64,000 bases of DNA from Rehmannia glutinosa (Eukaryota; Streptophyta; Magnoliopsida; Lamiales; Orobanchaceae). A program made the position numbers and the translations under genes. Under the pieces are notes generated by a model. The model was not told the origin of the DNA. It made no database searches and saw only the letters and a program-made list of their open reading frames with translations. Shown one piece after another: positions 1 through 9,827 of this stretch (position 1 is the first letter of the stretch; the number at the start of each line of letters is the position of its first letter). Location: contig JABTTQ020002833.1 of NCBI GenBank assembly GCA_016081115.2, forward strand, positions 310,001 to 374,000. The letters are read 5' to 3'.

Positions 1-83
1 AAAGCTCGAACCGAACTCGAGTCAATCCAAGAACTAAATGAGCGGAACTCGAGTCTGTTCTGTTCGGCTCGTTTGTAGCCCTA
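1..83. mobile_element. Right end of a hAT-like MITE (left end outside window)
   Basis: The segment is rich in ctcgag/ctcgaac motifs and ends in gctcgtttgtagccctag. This resembles the terminal inverted repeat of small hAT-type elements, which read TAGGGCTGCAAACGAGC on the other strand. The left end and its target duplication lie outside the window, so the call rests on one end only. Confidence 0.35.
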
Positions 84-374
84 GTCGAACTAGTAACTAA
101 CTAATATAAATAAAACGAAATCATAAAAGTTAAATAACTAGCAATATAAATGCAAAAGTAAAAACATGACATTACAGTTGATAAATTACAAAAACAAATA
201 TGTTAAGATAATTGAGCAAAATAATAACTATGCCTTTACAAGCCTTGGTAGTAAACAACACTGATACTAATAAATGAATGCATGGAAGACGTGATCCACC
301 ATATTCAGACTTTTCATTTTTTTTTCACAGATCTCACGCTTTCTTTCGATTATAGGACATATGTTCTTCCCAAG
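84..374. other. AT-rich intergenic DNA, nothing recognised
   Basis: No open frame, RNA gene or repeat structure is visible. The stretch is mostly A/T with short homopolymers. Confidence 0.6.
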
Positions 375-810
375 TAGAGATAAAAATGGACTGGGACGGA
401 CTAGTATTGGACATATCATCCCCGGGCCCAGAATTTCATCTCAAATACCATCCTCGTATTATTACCCTCTTTGGGTATATGGGACGGGATGAAGAATCCC
501 CATGGGGAATTGAGTTCATCATTTTGTATTTATTAATAAAAAATATGTAAAATAAATTACTTAAAATAACCAATAATTAAAATAAATAAAAATAACATAA
601 ATTCCTAATTTGTAAAAAAAGAACGAGAACAAGTAAAATTATAAAACTTAAGAGTTTAGTTTTTATAATTAATAGAAAAAATTATAAATAGAATTAATTT
701 TATTAATATATAAATATAATATATATTTAAGGAATGAGAATGGAGACGGAGATACATTTTATCTAAACGGGGTCGGGGGATGGGAACGTCGGATATAATT
801 GTCATCCCTA
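375..810. mobile_element. hAT-like MITE of the GGATGACAA family, eroded
   Basis: It starts tagagataaaaatggac and ends ttgtcatcccta, so the ends are imperfect inverted repeats (tagrgatraaaatgg). Both ends carry gggacggg/ggggatggga G-runs around an AT-rich core. The end motif and G-rich subterminal sequence match the better preserved copy at 31840-32475. I could not find an 8-bp target duplication, so the exact borders are tentative. It has no coding capacity. Confidence 0.5.
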
Positions 811-1371
811 CTCGAGGAATGGTCCTAATCTCTAGGAGAGGTGGATATTCCGCGTTAGTCGATTTTAAACTTGGTATCTCAAGGTTGCAATTGCAAACCC
901 TCACCACCAGGCCCAAGGGTTCTCTCTCCTATTCTCGATATTATTTTGTTTATAACCAAAGGGATATATAATTGGTATCTTGCACCCACAAATTACACCC
1001 ATTTGGCACTTTGTACCCTAAAATTGCAAATTGGGCACTTTACATTCCCAGATTGATATTTACTTGGCAAAGTGCACATTATACTATTATAGGCCAAAAT
1101 ATACATTTTTAAAAAAGCTTTTGTTGAAATTTGGGGGAAAAATTAACTCTCTCTATTTCCCACACTTTTTCTTCTTTCTTAATTTGTTACTTTCCTAAAA
1201 ATATTAGTTTTATGTTAGTTAAGTTGGTTCAATAAATTTGAATTTTACATTATTGTCTATTATTCTTAATTTGTTTGTGAAGATGATATTTTTGTTTATG
1301 AAATATGTTTTTTTAATGAAATATGTGTTTTTTATGAAATATGTGTTCTATATCTATAATTATAATGTTAT
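811..1371. other. Non-coding spacer, no gene seen
   Basis: Short frames at 780-1056 lack any recognisable domain. A repeated phrase (ggcactttgtaccc / gggcactttacattccc, 1003-1050) and a degenerate tRNA-type B box (ggttgcaattgcaaaccc, 883-900) hint at an old retroposon, but neither is enough for a call. The part from 1080 is AT-rich. Confidence 0.45.
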
Positions 1372-1600
1372 ATTAGTGATTTGGGTGTGAACAAATCAGA
1401 TGTACTTTGGGTCGGGTCGATTCATCTCGAGTCAGGTATTTTCGGTTCGGATCTGTAAGAGAGATAAACATTAGGCTAGCCGGGAGGGTTCCCACTAAAA
1501 CCCTCCGATTCTTAAGTCGATTCAGGTGTAAGGTCGCTAATAAATATAGACGAGGTGAATTGCAATAAAAGTGATACATGTGGCAATGAGAAACCTGGGG

Positions 1601-1608
1601 TATTTATA
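1601..1608 (-). promoter_or_regulatory. TATA box of the inverted LTR copy
   Basis: On the minus strand it reads TATAAATA and is followed by ccccaggtttctcattg. The equivalent site in the 3' LTR is at 6935-6942. It points away from gag, so it cannot drive the internal region. Confidence 0.55.
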
Positions 1609-1771
1609 GTTTTGGTTTGGCAGCCGTACATGCTAGCTCCACGTGTCCTAATCTCCAAGGCCTAGACTTCACCATCACTCGAATCAACGCTCAAGATTTT
1701 AGGTCAACCCGGATCACCACTTCGGTCGGGTTTGGATCCTTCGAGAAAATGGGGATCCTATATTGGAATAG

Positions 1772-1973
1772 ATCCGACCAGGTGTCACCTCGCCTCGGGT
1801 CACGAGCTCCTTAAAGTGTTGTCATGCCCACGCGGTAGGATCTGACCTAGGTGTCACCTCGCCTCGGGTCGCGTGCTCCTTAACATGCTGTCATGCCCAC
1901 ACGGTAGGATCCGACGTGAGGTGTCACCTCGCCTCGGGTCACGAGCTCCTTAAAGTGTTGTCATGCCCACGCG
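1772..1973. repeat. Three 69-70 bp tandem repeats inside the LTR
   Basis: The phrase ggtgtcacctcgcctcgggtc recurs at 1781, 1850 and 1920, each followed by gctccttaa and gtcatgcccac. The 3' LTR carries the same triplet in reverse orientation (about 6570-6775). The units are GC-rich against an AT-rich background and lie upstream of the TATA box in LTR orientation, which would suit repeated U3 promoter elements (inference). Confidence 0.85.
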
Positions 1974-2246
1974 GTGACTCTCTTGAAAACCGAGCTCGTC
2001 CCTTCCGGTTCGCTCACGACTCGAGTGGGAAAAAGAGTGAGGGCAATATAGTTTTTATTTGGATCTATATCATTACTCCCGGTTATTTAGTCATTTTATG
2101 GTGACTAACTAACTTGGTTTTGAATCATCTCTCATTGGTTGCTCAAGCTTCCACGAAATCAAGCTCTTGTCCAAGTGGCTCAAAAGACTATTTTGTGTGA
2201 GTTGCATTAGACCATTTTGAAGTTGATGATATATATATACCCTCTC

Positions 2247-2350
2247 GGCTAGCCTAACGTTTATCTCTCTTACAGACCCAAACCAAAAGTACCTAGGCTC
2301 GAGACAAATCAACCCGACCAAGTACATCCGATTTGTTCACACCTAAATCA
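2247..2350 (+). repeat. Short plus-oriented LTR end next to the PBS
   Basis: It runs from ccctctcggctagcctaacg to gttcacacctaaatca and matches the last ~100 bp of the 3' LTR (7050-7160) in the same orientation. It directly precedes the PBS, as a 5' LTR should, but the rest of a plus-oriented LTR is missing and replaced by the inverted copy. It also pairs with 1377-1500 as an inverted repeat. Confidence 0.8.
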
Positions 2351-2352
2351 AT

Positions 2353-2368
2353 TGGCGCCGTCTGTGGG
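2353..2368 (+). other. Primer-binding site, tggcgccgtctgtggg
   Basis: It lies two bases after the LTR-ending CA. The TGGCGCCG start pairs with a tRNA 3' end (CCA plus acceptor stem). This PBS form is common in plant Tat/Athila-type gypsy elements; I do not assign the tRNA with certainty. Confidence 0.7.
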
Positions 2369-2387
2369 AAACTAGGTCGAACCGAGT

Positions 2388-3342
2388 ATGGACGAGACTC
2401 AAAGTGAAAGCAAAAGGAACACCACCTCGTGGGTGAACATGTAAGAAACACCAATAAGGGACGAATGAGGCCACACCTCGGGGAGCATCCCGTCACCGCA
2501 AATCCAGGGCAAAGATCGAAGGAAATTGAAGATCCAATGATTAGTATGCGGTCAAGTGACTTTAAGAAATTGTTAGAAAGAATGTTGGATGAAAGAGAGA
2601 GGAAAGGAAAAGCCCCAATGGTCTCCTCCAAGGGAGTTACCAGGGAAAAGGAGGTCGCGGTTGGAGAAGAAAAGGAGGCTAGAGGACGTTGAAGAAGTAG
2701 CTAGTCGTTTGGAACCGCGGGCGAGGCGACCTATGGAGAACTATGGCGAACCTCGAGAAAGCGGCGGATATCAACAAGCTTAGCGAGCAGATTGAGCAAA
2801 GCTTCCTTAAATCGGACAACCTGAAGAGGAGAGGGGCCGTCACATCCGCTCCGCAAAAGAGAGGATCCCTTCTCTCTCCGGAAATCCTATCGGAAGTTGT
2901 CACCATGCACTTTAAGTTACCCGATCTCCCTAGGTATGATGGAAGCATGGATCCCAAGAGCACCTAACCGCATTCGATCATGTGATGCAACTCTATGGGC
3001 AATCGATGCAATGAATGCCAGGATATGCATCACTACGCTCAAGGAAAGGCCCAAGAATGGTTCACCTGGGCTCCCTATGGGAACCATCATATCTTATGAA
3101 CATTTGTCAAGGAAATTCCTATATTAGTTTGCAAGTCAAAAGCGAGCTCAAGATCGACCCATCTTTTCATTATAAGACAGTCAAGGAGAACCGCTCCGAG
3201 ATTTCATCAATAGATTCAATGACGAAGCTCTCTAGGTGCAAGATATGAGGATCGACATGATGACAAACTTATTGATCCATGGATTGAAGAAGGGGCCATT
3301 AGCATCGGCCCCGCGCGTGAGCCTCCGGGGATAAAGAGGAGT
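2388..3342 (+). pseudogene. Decayed gag of the gypsy-type element
   Basis: The first ATG after the PBS is at 2388 and its frame stops after 18 codons. The gag then continues in shifted frames: a charged N-terminal part (2429-2692), then a segment with the capsid entry motif KLPDLPRYDGSMDP (about 2911-2952). Near 3180-3330 lie frame-shifted matches to the downstream capsid helices (a DFINRFNDEA-like stretch, then LIHGLKKGPLASA). This order is that of the retrotransposon gag family (PF03732). In the virus-like particle this protein would package the RNA. Several stops and indels make it non-functional as written. Confidence 0.7.
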
Positions 3343-3344
3343 CG

Positions 3345-3635
3345 ATGGAGATGACCCAAAGGTACATCCAGGAAGAAGAGATGAATGAGATAAAAGACCA
3401 TGAGTGGTCGAGCATGGAGCCACGACATAAAAAGATCCTAGAGAGGGACCTCGTTTTGGTCTCGAGAAAGACCTCGAGCGAGGTCGAGATTAGGATCGTC
3501 AAAGCAAGGAAGGATGCGAGCCACATGATACGAGTGCATGAAGAAAACTTCCAAGTAGGAGACCTAATGTTAAAACAACTGGAGGTGTCAAAGCACGGGG
3601 AAGCACAAAGCAAATGGGAAGGCCGTTTAAAGTAA
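3345..3635 (+). pseudogene. Gag end fused to the pol C-terminal tail by internal deletion
   Basis: One 96-residue frame joins two parts that are normally kilobases apart. Residues 1-18 (RYIQEEEMNEIKD) look like the end of the gag capsid region. Residues 66-96 (FQVGDLMLKQLEV ... WEGRLK) look like the end of gypsy pol after the integrase core, where VGDLVL...WEGPYK is typical. Protease, RT, RNase H and the integrase catalytic core should lie between and are missing. The stretch between the two parts is charged and unassigned. Such deletion derivatives can be moved by enzymes of intact relatives; whether this one was is inference. Confidence 0.6.
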
Positions 3636-3744
3636 TGAAGATATTAAAAAGAGGTACCAAGGCCTTGAAATATTCACAAGGTGCGTAAGTTTTACACTTA
3701 GGTGTTATGCTATTTTAAATTATTGTAACTTGTTTTGAATGTAG

Positions 3745-5215
3745 ATAAAGTAAGGATGGCGAGGAAAAACGACCCTATTTTGCATCAAATCAAGCCAAGT
3801 AAATTTTAAAAGCCAAAACAATCTGAAAAAGATTGTGGCACAAAGGGAAGCCACTCGCGAGGCGAGCAATAAAAGCTACCTAGCGAGGCGAGCCTTAAAG
3901 TAAAAGCCGAAAACAATCTAAAAAAGATTGTGGCACAAAGAGAAACCACTCGCGAGGCGAGCAATAAAATCTACCTAGCGAGGCGAGCCTTGAAGTAAAA
4001 GCCGAAAACAATCTAAAAAAGATTGTGGCACAAAGGAAGCCACTCGCGAGGCGAGCCTTGAAGTAAAAGCCGAAAATAATCTAAAAACGATTGTGGCACA
4101 AAGAGAAGCCACTCGCGAGGCGAGCAATAAAAGCTACCTAATGAGGCGAGCCTTGAAGTAAAAAACCGAAAACAATCTAAAAAGGATTGTGGCACAAAGG
4201 GAAGCCACTCGCGAGGCGAGCAATAAAAGCTACCTAGCAAGGCGAGCCTTGAAGTAAAAGCTGAAAAAAATTTAAAAAAGATTGTGGCACAAAAGAAGCC
4301 ACTCGCGAGGCGAGCAATAAAAGCTACCTAGCGAGGCGAGCCTTGAAGTAAAAGCCGAAAACAATCTAAAAACGATTGTGGCACAAAGAGAAGCCACTTG
4401 CGCAGGCAAGCAATAAAAGCTACCTAGCGAGGCGAGCCTTGAAGTAAAGCCAAAAACAATCTAAAAACGATTGTGGCACAAAGGGAAGCCACTCGCGAGG
4501 CGACCAATAAAAGCTACCTAGCGAGGCGAGCCTTGAAGTAAACATCTAAAACAATCTAAAAACGATTGTGGCACAAAGAGAAGCCACTCGCGAGGCGAGC
4601 AATAAAAGCTACCTAGCGAGGCGAGCCTTGAAGTAAAAGCCAAAAACAATCTAAAAAAGATTGTGGCACAAAGGGAAGCCACTCGCGAGGCGAGCAATAA
4701 AAGCTACCTAGCGAGGCGAGCCTTGAAGTAGAAGCCGAAAATAATCTAAAAAAGATTGTGGCACAAAGGGAAGCCCCTCGCGAGGTGAGAAACGAAAGCT
4801 ACCTAGCGAGGCGAGCTACAAGTTAAAGCCGAAAACAATCTGAAAAAGATTTTGGCATGAAAAGAAGCCCCTCGCGAGGTGAGCAATGAAAGCTACCTAG
4901 CGAGGCGAGCTATAAGTTAAAGGCGAAAACAATCTGAAAAAGATTGTGGCATGAAAAGAAGCCCCGCGCGAAGTGAGAAATAAAAGCTACCTAGCGAGGC
5001 AAGCTACAAGTTAAAGCCAAAAACAATCTGAAAAAGATTGTGGCATGAAAAGAAGCCCCTCGCGAGGTGAGCAATGAAAGCTACCTAGCGAGGCGAGCTA
5101 CAAGTTAAAGCCAAAAATGATCTGAAAAAGATCGTGGCACAAAAAGAGGCCACTCGTGAGGTGAGATACGAAAGGCTACCCCAGCGAGGCGAGCCTTAAA
5201 TAAAAACCAAAGAAC
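3745..5215. repeat. Tandem array A: about 15 units of 93-96 bp
   Basis: Unit landmarks recur in order: gattgtggcacaaag, gaagccactcgcgaggcgag, aaaagctacctagcgaggcgagcc. The caaag landmark falls at 3841, 3936, 4031, 4099, 4194, 4290, 4384, 4479, 4574, 4669 and 4764, then about every 93 bp. One unit (4031-4099) lacks about 27 bp. Units from 4780 on shift to a variant (gcatgaaaagaagcccctcgcgaggtgag). The array lies between the end of pol and the 3' LTR, the position where Tat/Ogre-type elements often carry tandem repeats. Frames read through it are not genes. Confidence 0.9.
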
Positions 5216-5239
5216 GAGGCATAAAAAAAGAATACAAAG

Positions 5240-6290
5240 TGAGACTAGCTATAAGTGAAGAAGAGCCAGAAGCGATCTAAAAAATATTTGCATGAAGAAA
5301 AGCTAAAAGCGATCCGAAAAAGATCGCGAAGTGAAGCGATCTTAAAAAGATCGCAACACAAAGCGTAGTGATCTAAAAAAGATTTGCATGAAGGAAAGCT
5401 AAAAGCGGTCGAAAAAGATCGCTGAAGTTTATCTGAAAAAGATCGCAACACAAAGCGAAGTGATCTAAAAAAAGATTTGCATGAAGGAAAGCTAAAAGCG
5501 ATCAAAAAAAGATCGCGAAGTTTATCCGAAAAAGATTTGCGTGAAGGAAAGCTAAAAGCGATCCAAAAAGATCGTGAAGCAATCGAAAAAGATCGCAACA
5601 CAAAGCGAAGCAATCTGAAAAAGATTCGGCGTGAAGGAAAGCTAAAAACGATCGAAAAAGATCGCGAAGCGATCCAAAAAGATTTGCATGAAGGAAAGCT
5701 AAAAGCGATCCGAAAAAGATCGCGGCTTAAGTGATTCAAAACGATCGCAACACAAAGCGGAGCGATCAAAAAAGATTGGCATAAAGAAGAGCTAAAAACG
5801 ATCCGAAAAAGATCACATGCAACAAAAAGCGAACCCACGAGGCTCACATTAGCTTAAAGCCTAAAAGTGATCTCAAAGAGATCGCACGAGCCTCGCGCTA
5901 ACCTTAAATCCTAAAAGTGATCGAAAAAGATCACAGCAAAGAAAAAGCGATCTCACGAAGCTCGAGCTAGCTTAAAGTCTAAAAGCTATTTGAAATAGAT
6001 CGCAAGAGGCTCGCGTAGCTTAAAGTCTAATAGCGATCTGAAATAGATTGCAAGAGGCTCGCCTAACTTAAAGCCTAAGCGATTTGAAAAAGATCACATG
6101 CAACAAAAAGCGATCCCACGAGGTTCGCGTTAGCTTAAAACCTAAAAGTGACCCGAAAGAGATCGCATGAGGCTCGCCTAACTCAAAGCCTAAAAGCGAT
6201 CCGAAAAGATCGCAGAAAGAAAAAGCGATCCCACGAGGCTCACGCTAACTTAAAGCCTAAAAACGATCTGAATAAGATCACGGCGTAAAT
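5240..6290. repeat. Tandem array B: irregular repeats built on gatc-gaaaaagatc hairpins
   Basis: Units share the small inverted repeat gatc(c/t)gaaaaagatc with spacers such as gcaacacaaagcgaag and atttgcatgaaggaaagct (5270-5800), then a third form with cccacgaggctcgc and agcttaaagcctaaaag (5820-6290). Spacing is irregular, roughly 60-150 bp. Arrays A and B share the aaaaagat core, so B looks like a diverged offshoot of A. Open frames at 5245-5847 (minus) and 5477-5734 (plus) come from the repeat, not from a gene. Confidence 0.85.
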
Positions 6291-6309
6291 AAATAAATAT
6301 ATATATATA

Positions 6310-7160
6310 TATCATCAACTTCAAAATGATCTAATGCAACTCACACAAAACAGTCTTTTGAGCCACTTGGACAAGAGCTTGATTTCATGCAAGCTTGAGC
6401 AACCAATGAGAGATGATTCAAAACCAAGTTAGTTAGTCACCATAAAATGACTAAATAACTGGGGAAATAATGATATAGATCCAAATAAAAACTATATTGC
6501 CCTCACTCTTTTTCCCACTCGGAATTCGTGAGCGAACTAAGGAGACGAGCTCGATTTTCAAGAGAGTCACCGCGTGGGCATGACAACACTTTAAGGAGCT
6601 CGTGACCCGAGGCAAGGTGATACCTAGGTCGGATCCTACCGCGTGGGCATGACAAAGATGTTAAGGAGCACGCGACCCGACGCGAGGTGACACCAGGTCG
6701 ATCCTACCGCGCGCGCATGACATCACTTTAAGGAGCTCGCGACCCGAGCGAGGTGACACCTAGGTCGGATCCTATTCCAATATAGGATCCCCATTTTTCT
6801 CGAAGGATCCAAACCCGACCGAAGTGGTGATCGGGTTGACCGAAATCTTGACCATTGATTGATGACGGTGGACGTCTAGGCCTTGGAGATCGGGACACGT
6901 GGAGCTAGCATGTACGACCTAGCCAAACCAAAACTATAAATACCCCAGTTTCTCATTGCTACGGTATCACTTTTATTGCTATTCACCTCGCTATATTTAT
7001 TAGCGACCTTACACCGCAACCGACTTAAGCATCGGGGGTCTTAGTGGGAACCTCTCGGCTAGCCTAACGTTTATCTTTCTTACAGACCCGAACCGAAAGT
7101 ACCAGGTTCAAACGAATCAACCCGACCGAAGTACATCTCGATTTGTTCACACCCAAATCA
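6310..7160 (+). repeat. 3' LTR of the gypsy-type element
   Basis: It begins at an (AT)n tract and ends cacacccaaatca just before the ATTAG duplication at 7161. It carries three copies of the 69-bp GC-rich repeat, a TATA box at 6935 and a tract at 6969-7100 equal to the U5 end at 2247-2350. A TG start cannot be placed at its left edge, so the first bases may be lost. It is about 85-90% similar to the inverted 5' copy by eye. Confidence 0.8.
6935..6942 (+). promoter_or_regulatory. TATA box of the 3' LTR
   Basis: The site is tataaata, preceded by ccaaaccaaaac and followed by ccccagtttctcattg. It reads toward the downstream flank at 7166. Confidence 0.55.
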
Positions 7161-7165
7161 ATTAG

Positions 7166-8123
7166 GAAAACAAATTATTAGAAAATCAAACAAATAAAAT
7201 CCACATGATAATATTATATATAATACGAAACAAGATATATACTTTGATAATGCAAATAAACATATCAATATGAAAAATGTAAAAAAAACGTATGAAAGTA
7301 ACAATTATCAAATAAATTTTTATTTACAAAAATTGTTCCACAGTAAAACTAAAAAAGATACGCTTTTATTAAATAATTTTTATTATTTTACTTATATCAA
7401 TGAGCTATTTTTTAACTACAAAATATTTGTAAAAGAATTTATGATTTTTCTCTTAAACTCCACACATTTTTGTTTTCAAATATGTTAGATCAAAATTAGT
7501 TGAATTTTTTCGAGTCTTTCCTTTCTTTCTCTTTTCCTTCTTACTTTCTTATTTTTAAGTTTTTCCTCCTTTATTGGTCTTTGATTATTGTTAATGCCTT
7601 TTATAGTAGAAATAAAAATAATAATTCGAACAAATATTTCATAAATAGAAATACATTTTCACAAATAAATTAAAAATAATAGGAAATAACATGATAACTT
7701 TGAGAAAACGAAGCACCACTATAGCATCTCCAAACCGAGATGAGATCTTCATTCCACTTTTCCTGTTCAATTTCCTATTCCATATATTTGAGGAAAGACA
7801 CATATACAATTTTGACATCATCTTGTACACATGACATTCATTCGGTGCAATGGAATAGGGAGGAACAAGAAATCTCAATCCCTCCAAACTACTAATGCTA
7901 TTAAGTTGTGATTTTTCGCTTCCAATTTGGCGACAAAACATACATATTAAATACAATGGTGAATTTATGTGAGGCCAAAGACTGGCTTCATCCTGCAAAT
8001 CACCTTCAAGCCTTTATATATGTGTGTGTTCATTGAATTTTCAGATTTTAGCCCATCCTTGTACCAGCTCTTTTAATTTATCATATTCATGGACTAGGCT
8101 ACACCCCACCAAACCAAACATAA
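7166..8123. other. AT-rich spacer between two retroelements
   Basis: The left part (7166-7640) is very AT-rich and empty. A 119-codon minus frame at 7639-7998 has fairly ordinary composition (LRFLVPPYSIAPNECH ...) but I do not recognise a family and see no flanking exons. It could be a fragment of a captured or dead gene. No RNA gene was seen. Confidence 0.4.
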
Positions 8124-8128
8124 GTCCT

Positions 8129-9700
8129 TGTTGGGAAATTATTTTTAGATTTTGATGAATGCCATGTAAAACATAGAATAGAAAGTTGGCACCCCATTTT
8201 TGTTGTAAATTGCATTGTAATAGATAGTAATGGGTCGAAATGAGTCAAGTCACTATGCCCGAACATGCAAGAAGACAACTAGAGACTAGAAGGAAGACTC
8301 ACTGCAAGGCAAGCTGAGTGTGGCAAGGAAGAGAAGACAGGAACTCGACTGAAGGTGCAGCTGAGATACAACTGGGTGAAGTATCAGTCAAGTCAACTCA
8401 AGACAGCCAAGTCTCAAGTTGAAATGACAGAAGAGTCATCCAATGATTGGAAGTCGACTCAAGTCAATGGGAAATTAAGAAAATGCGGTCAAGACGAGAT
8501 AATCGAAAGAGATCCGTTGCACGTAAGTCAAGAGAATCACTTAAACAAGTAATACCTCCATATCGCTTTCTTGAAGTGCTCATCCCTTCGAAGCGTGCAA
8601 AAGGAATAAACCAATGGGAAGCATCGCACCTGTGTCAGAACTCTGAAAAGCTGAAGAATCATTCATACGAGGAAGTGGCAATTCCAATGACTGCAACAAG
8701 ACAAGCCAACGACCACAAGTGTCTTTTAAAAATAAGCATATCTCTTCAACGGGCAAATTTTTGAAAGATCACTATAAAAGGCCGAGGAATCACTCGAGAG
8801 AAGGTAACTCAACCACGAATATTCAAGCTAACATTCGAATCAGTAACCAAAAATATTCTCAAGTCATTCAAATTCAATCCTCAAGCCTACATTACGAAGG
8901 AAATCAATCCAACACTCATTGTGAAGGAAAGACAACTTCTATCGGTTGAAGAGGAAACATTTGAAGAATCAAGGGGTCTACATTCCACGGAGGATTGTAG
9001 GAAGGTTCAAGGTCGAACCAGTCTCAAGTTTTGGAGGGCTTCGTGATCAAATCCAAGAAGCTTGAGCAAGTGGGTCATGAGTAGCAAGCGCAAACCGCCC
9101 GTGAAGAAGCCGAGTCGCACGAGAAGCCGCCCTATGTGACCAAGGCATCTCCGGCATCGAGTCCCAAAGGATCAAGTTTGTGTGATCAAGACTTGTATAT
9201 CTGGATCGTTAACCACTTTGTATATCGATCAATACTTAGTGGATTCCTCCAGAGTTGGAGAAGAGAGGAGTATAAGAATTACCCCATCTTCAAACCTCTA
9301 TAAAAACTTATTGTGTCATTTACATTTCAAGATTACTTTAATTCTTGCATATTACTTTTATATCTCACGATAAATTTGCTATCCAATTGATAATCAACCA
9401 AGTGCTAAAACCAAATATTAAAACAAACTTAACCAAATTCAAGGGTGTTAAGTCTTCCAATGAAAAACATATCACAATCGAGTTAAGTCTTTAGTCAAAA
9501 CAATCGAGTTATTCTATCAACAAAAACTCAATCGAGTCCGCTGAGTGACTAACTCTATTTGATTAACTAACTTAGTTGTCCATCAAGGACTCCTACTGTG
9601 AAGTATTAACTCGAACATTTTAAAAGGACTAAATCGAAAAGTTGGTAAGGTTTATTCAACCCCCCTTCTAAACCTTACACTCACACCCCTGGGACCTACA
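8129..9700 (+). repeat. 5' LTR of copia copy 1
   Basis: It is 1572 bp, TG...CA, and pairs with 20799-22353. The two LTRs differ mostly by short indels, many at the same CG-containing spots. The 3' part holds a C-rich stretch, tattcaaccccccttctaaacc, before the end. Confidence 0.92.
8773..8780 (+). promoter_or_regulatory. Probable LTR TATA box (tataaaag)
   Basis: It lies in gatcactataaaaggccgag and is conserved at 21434-21441, 49324-49331 and, on the minus strand, 60822-60829. Conservation in all four LTRs of the family supports a promoter role. A second AT-rich site, ctataaaaac (9299-9308), is an alternative. Confidence 0.5.
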
Positions 9701-9702
9701 AG

Positions 9703-9714
9703 TGGTATTAGAGC
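9703..9714 (+). other. Primer-binding site for initiator tRNA-Met
   Basis: The site is tggtattagagc, two bases after the LTR. The usual plant copia site is tggtatcagagc, so there is one C-to-T change, of the kind deamination of methylated C produces. Confidence 0.85.
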
Positions 9715-9827
9715 GGTTGGTTCATTGAGCCTTCCGCACCGGTCATCGAACTAGATCTCCAAATTTTTCAAAGTTTGTTTTAGTACTTAATCTTTCAAAA
9801 ATATTTTTATTTAGCAAAGTTATTATC

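Larger units (their letters stand above)
1377..2246 (-). repeat. 5' terminal repeat of the gypsy-type element, inverted LTR copy
   Basis: This is the reverse complement of 6310-7160, recognisable throughout. Examples are the block ccaaggcctagac (1659-1671) against gtctaggccttgg in the 3' copy, the TATA region, and the outermost tgatttgggtgtgaacaaatc. It begins exactly at the ATTAG target duplication and stops at an (AT)n tract (2229-2246), where homology also stops in the 3' copy. Its promoter therefore faces out of the element. Confidence 0.85.
1377..7160 (+). mobile_element. Non-autonomous Ty3/gypsy (Tat-like) retroelement with inverted 5' terminal repeat
   Basis: The element is bounded by a perfect 5-bp target duplication, ATTAG (1372-1376 and 7161-7165), and by TG...CA. 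Inside are a PBS-like site, decayed gag, a gag/integrase-tail fusion, a long tandem-repeat array and an AT-rich join to the 3' terminal repeat. The order LTR-PBS-gag-tail-repeats-LTR and the PBS type fit Tat-lineage elements. The 870-bp terminal copies are inverted to each other, so both outer borders are the same LTR end (tgatttgggtgtg outward). Protease, RT, RNase H and the integrase core are absent, so it would have needed enzymes from a relative. The two terminal copies differ by many substitutions and indels, so the insertion is not recent. Confidence 0.85.

Noticed and set aside
375..810. An 8-bp target duplication for the first MITE
   Set aside because: The flanks ttcccaag and ctcgagga do not match, so only the ends support the element.
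5245..5847. 200-codon minus-strand frame and 85-codon plus frame at 5477-5734
   Set aside because: Both are translations of the tandem repeat (period-like SFPSCKSF or KLKAI units) and have no independent support as genes.
3745..6290. CRISPR-like array
   Set aside because: Units are direct tandem repeats without unique spacers, in a plant retroelement, with no cas genes.
1377..7160. Reading the inverted ends as a foldback DNA transposon
   Set aside because: The 5-bp duplication, TG...CA ends, PBS, gag motifs and the plus-oriented LTR end next to the PBS point to a retroelement; no transposase is present.
7639..7998. 119-codon minus frame with ordinary composition
   Set aside because: I recognise no family, the ATG lies in AT-rich context and there are no flanking exons. 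It may be a gene fragment but cannot be supported from sequence alone.
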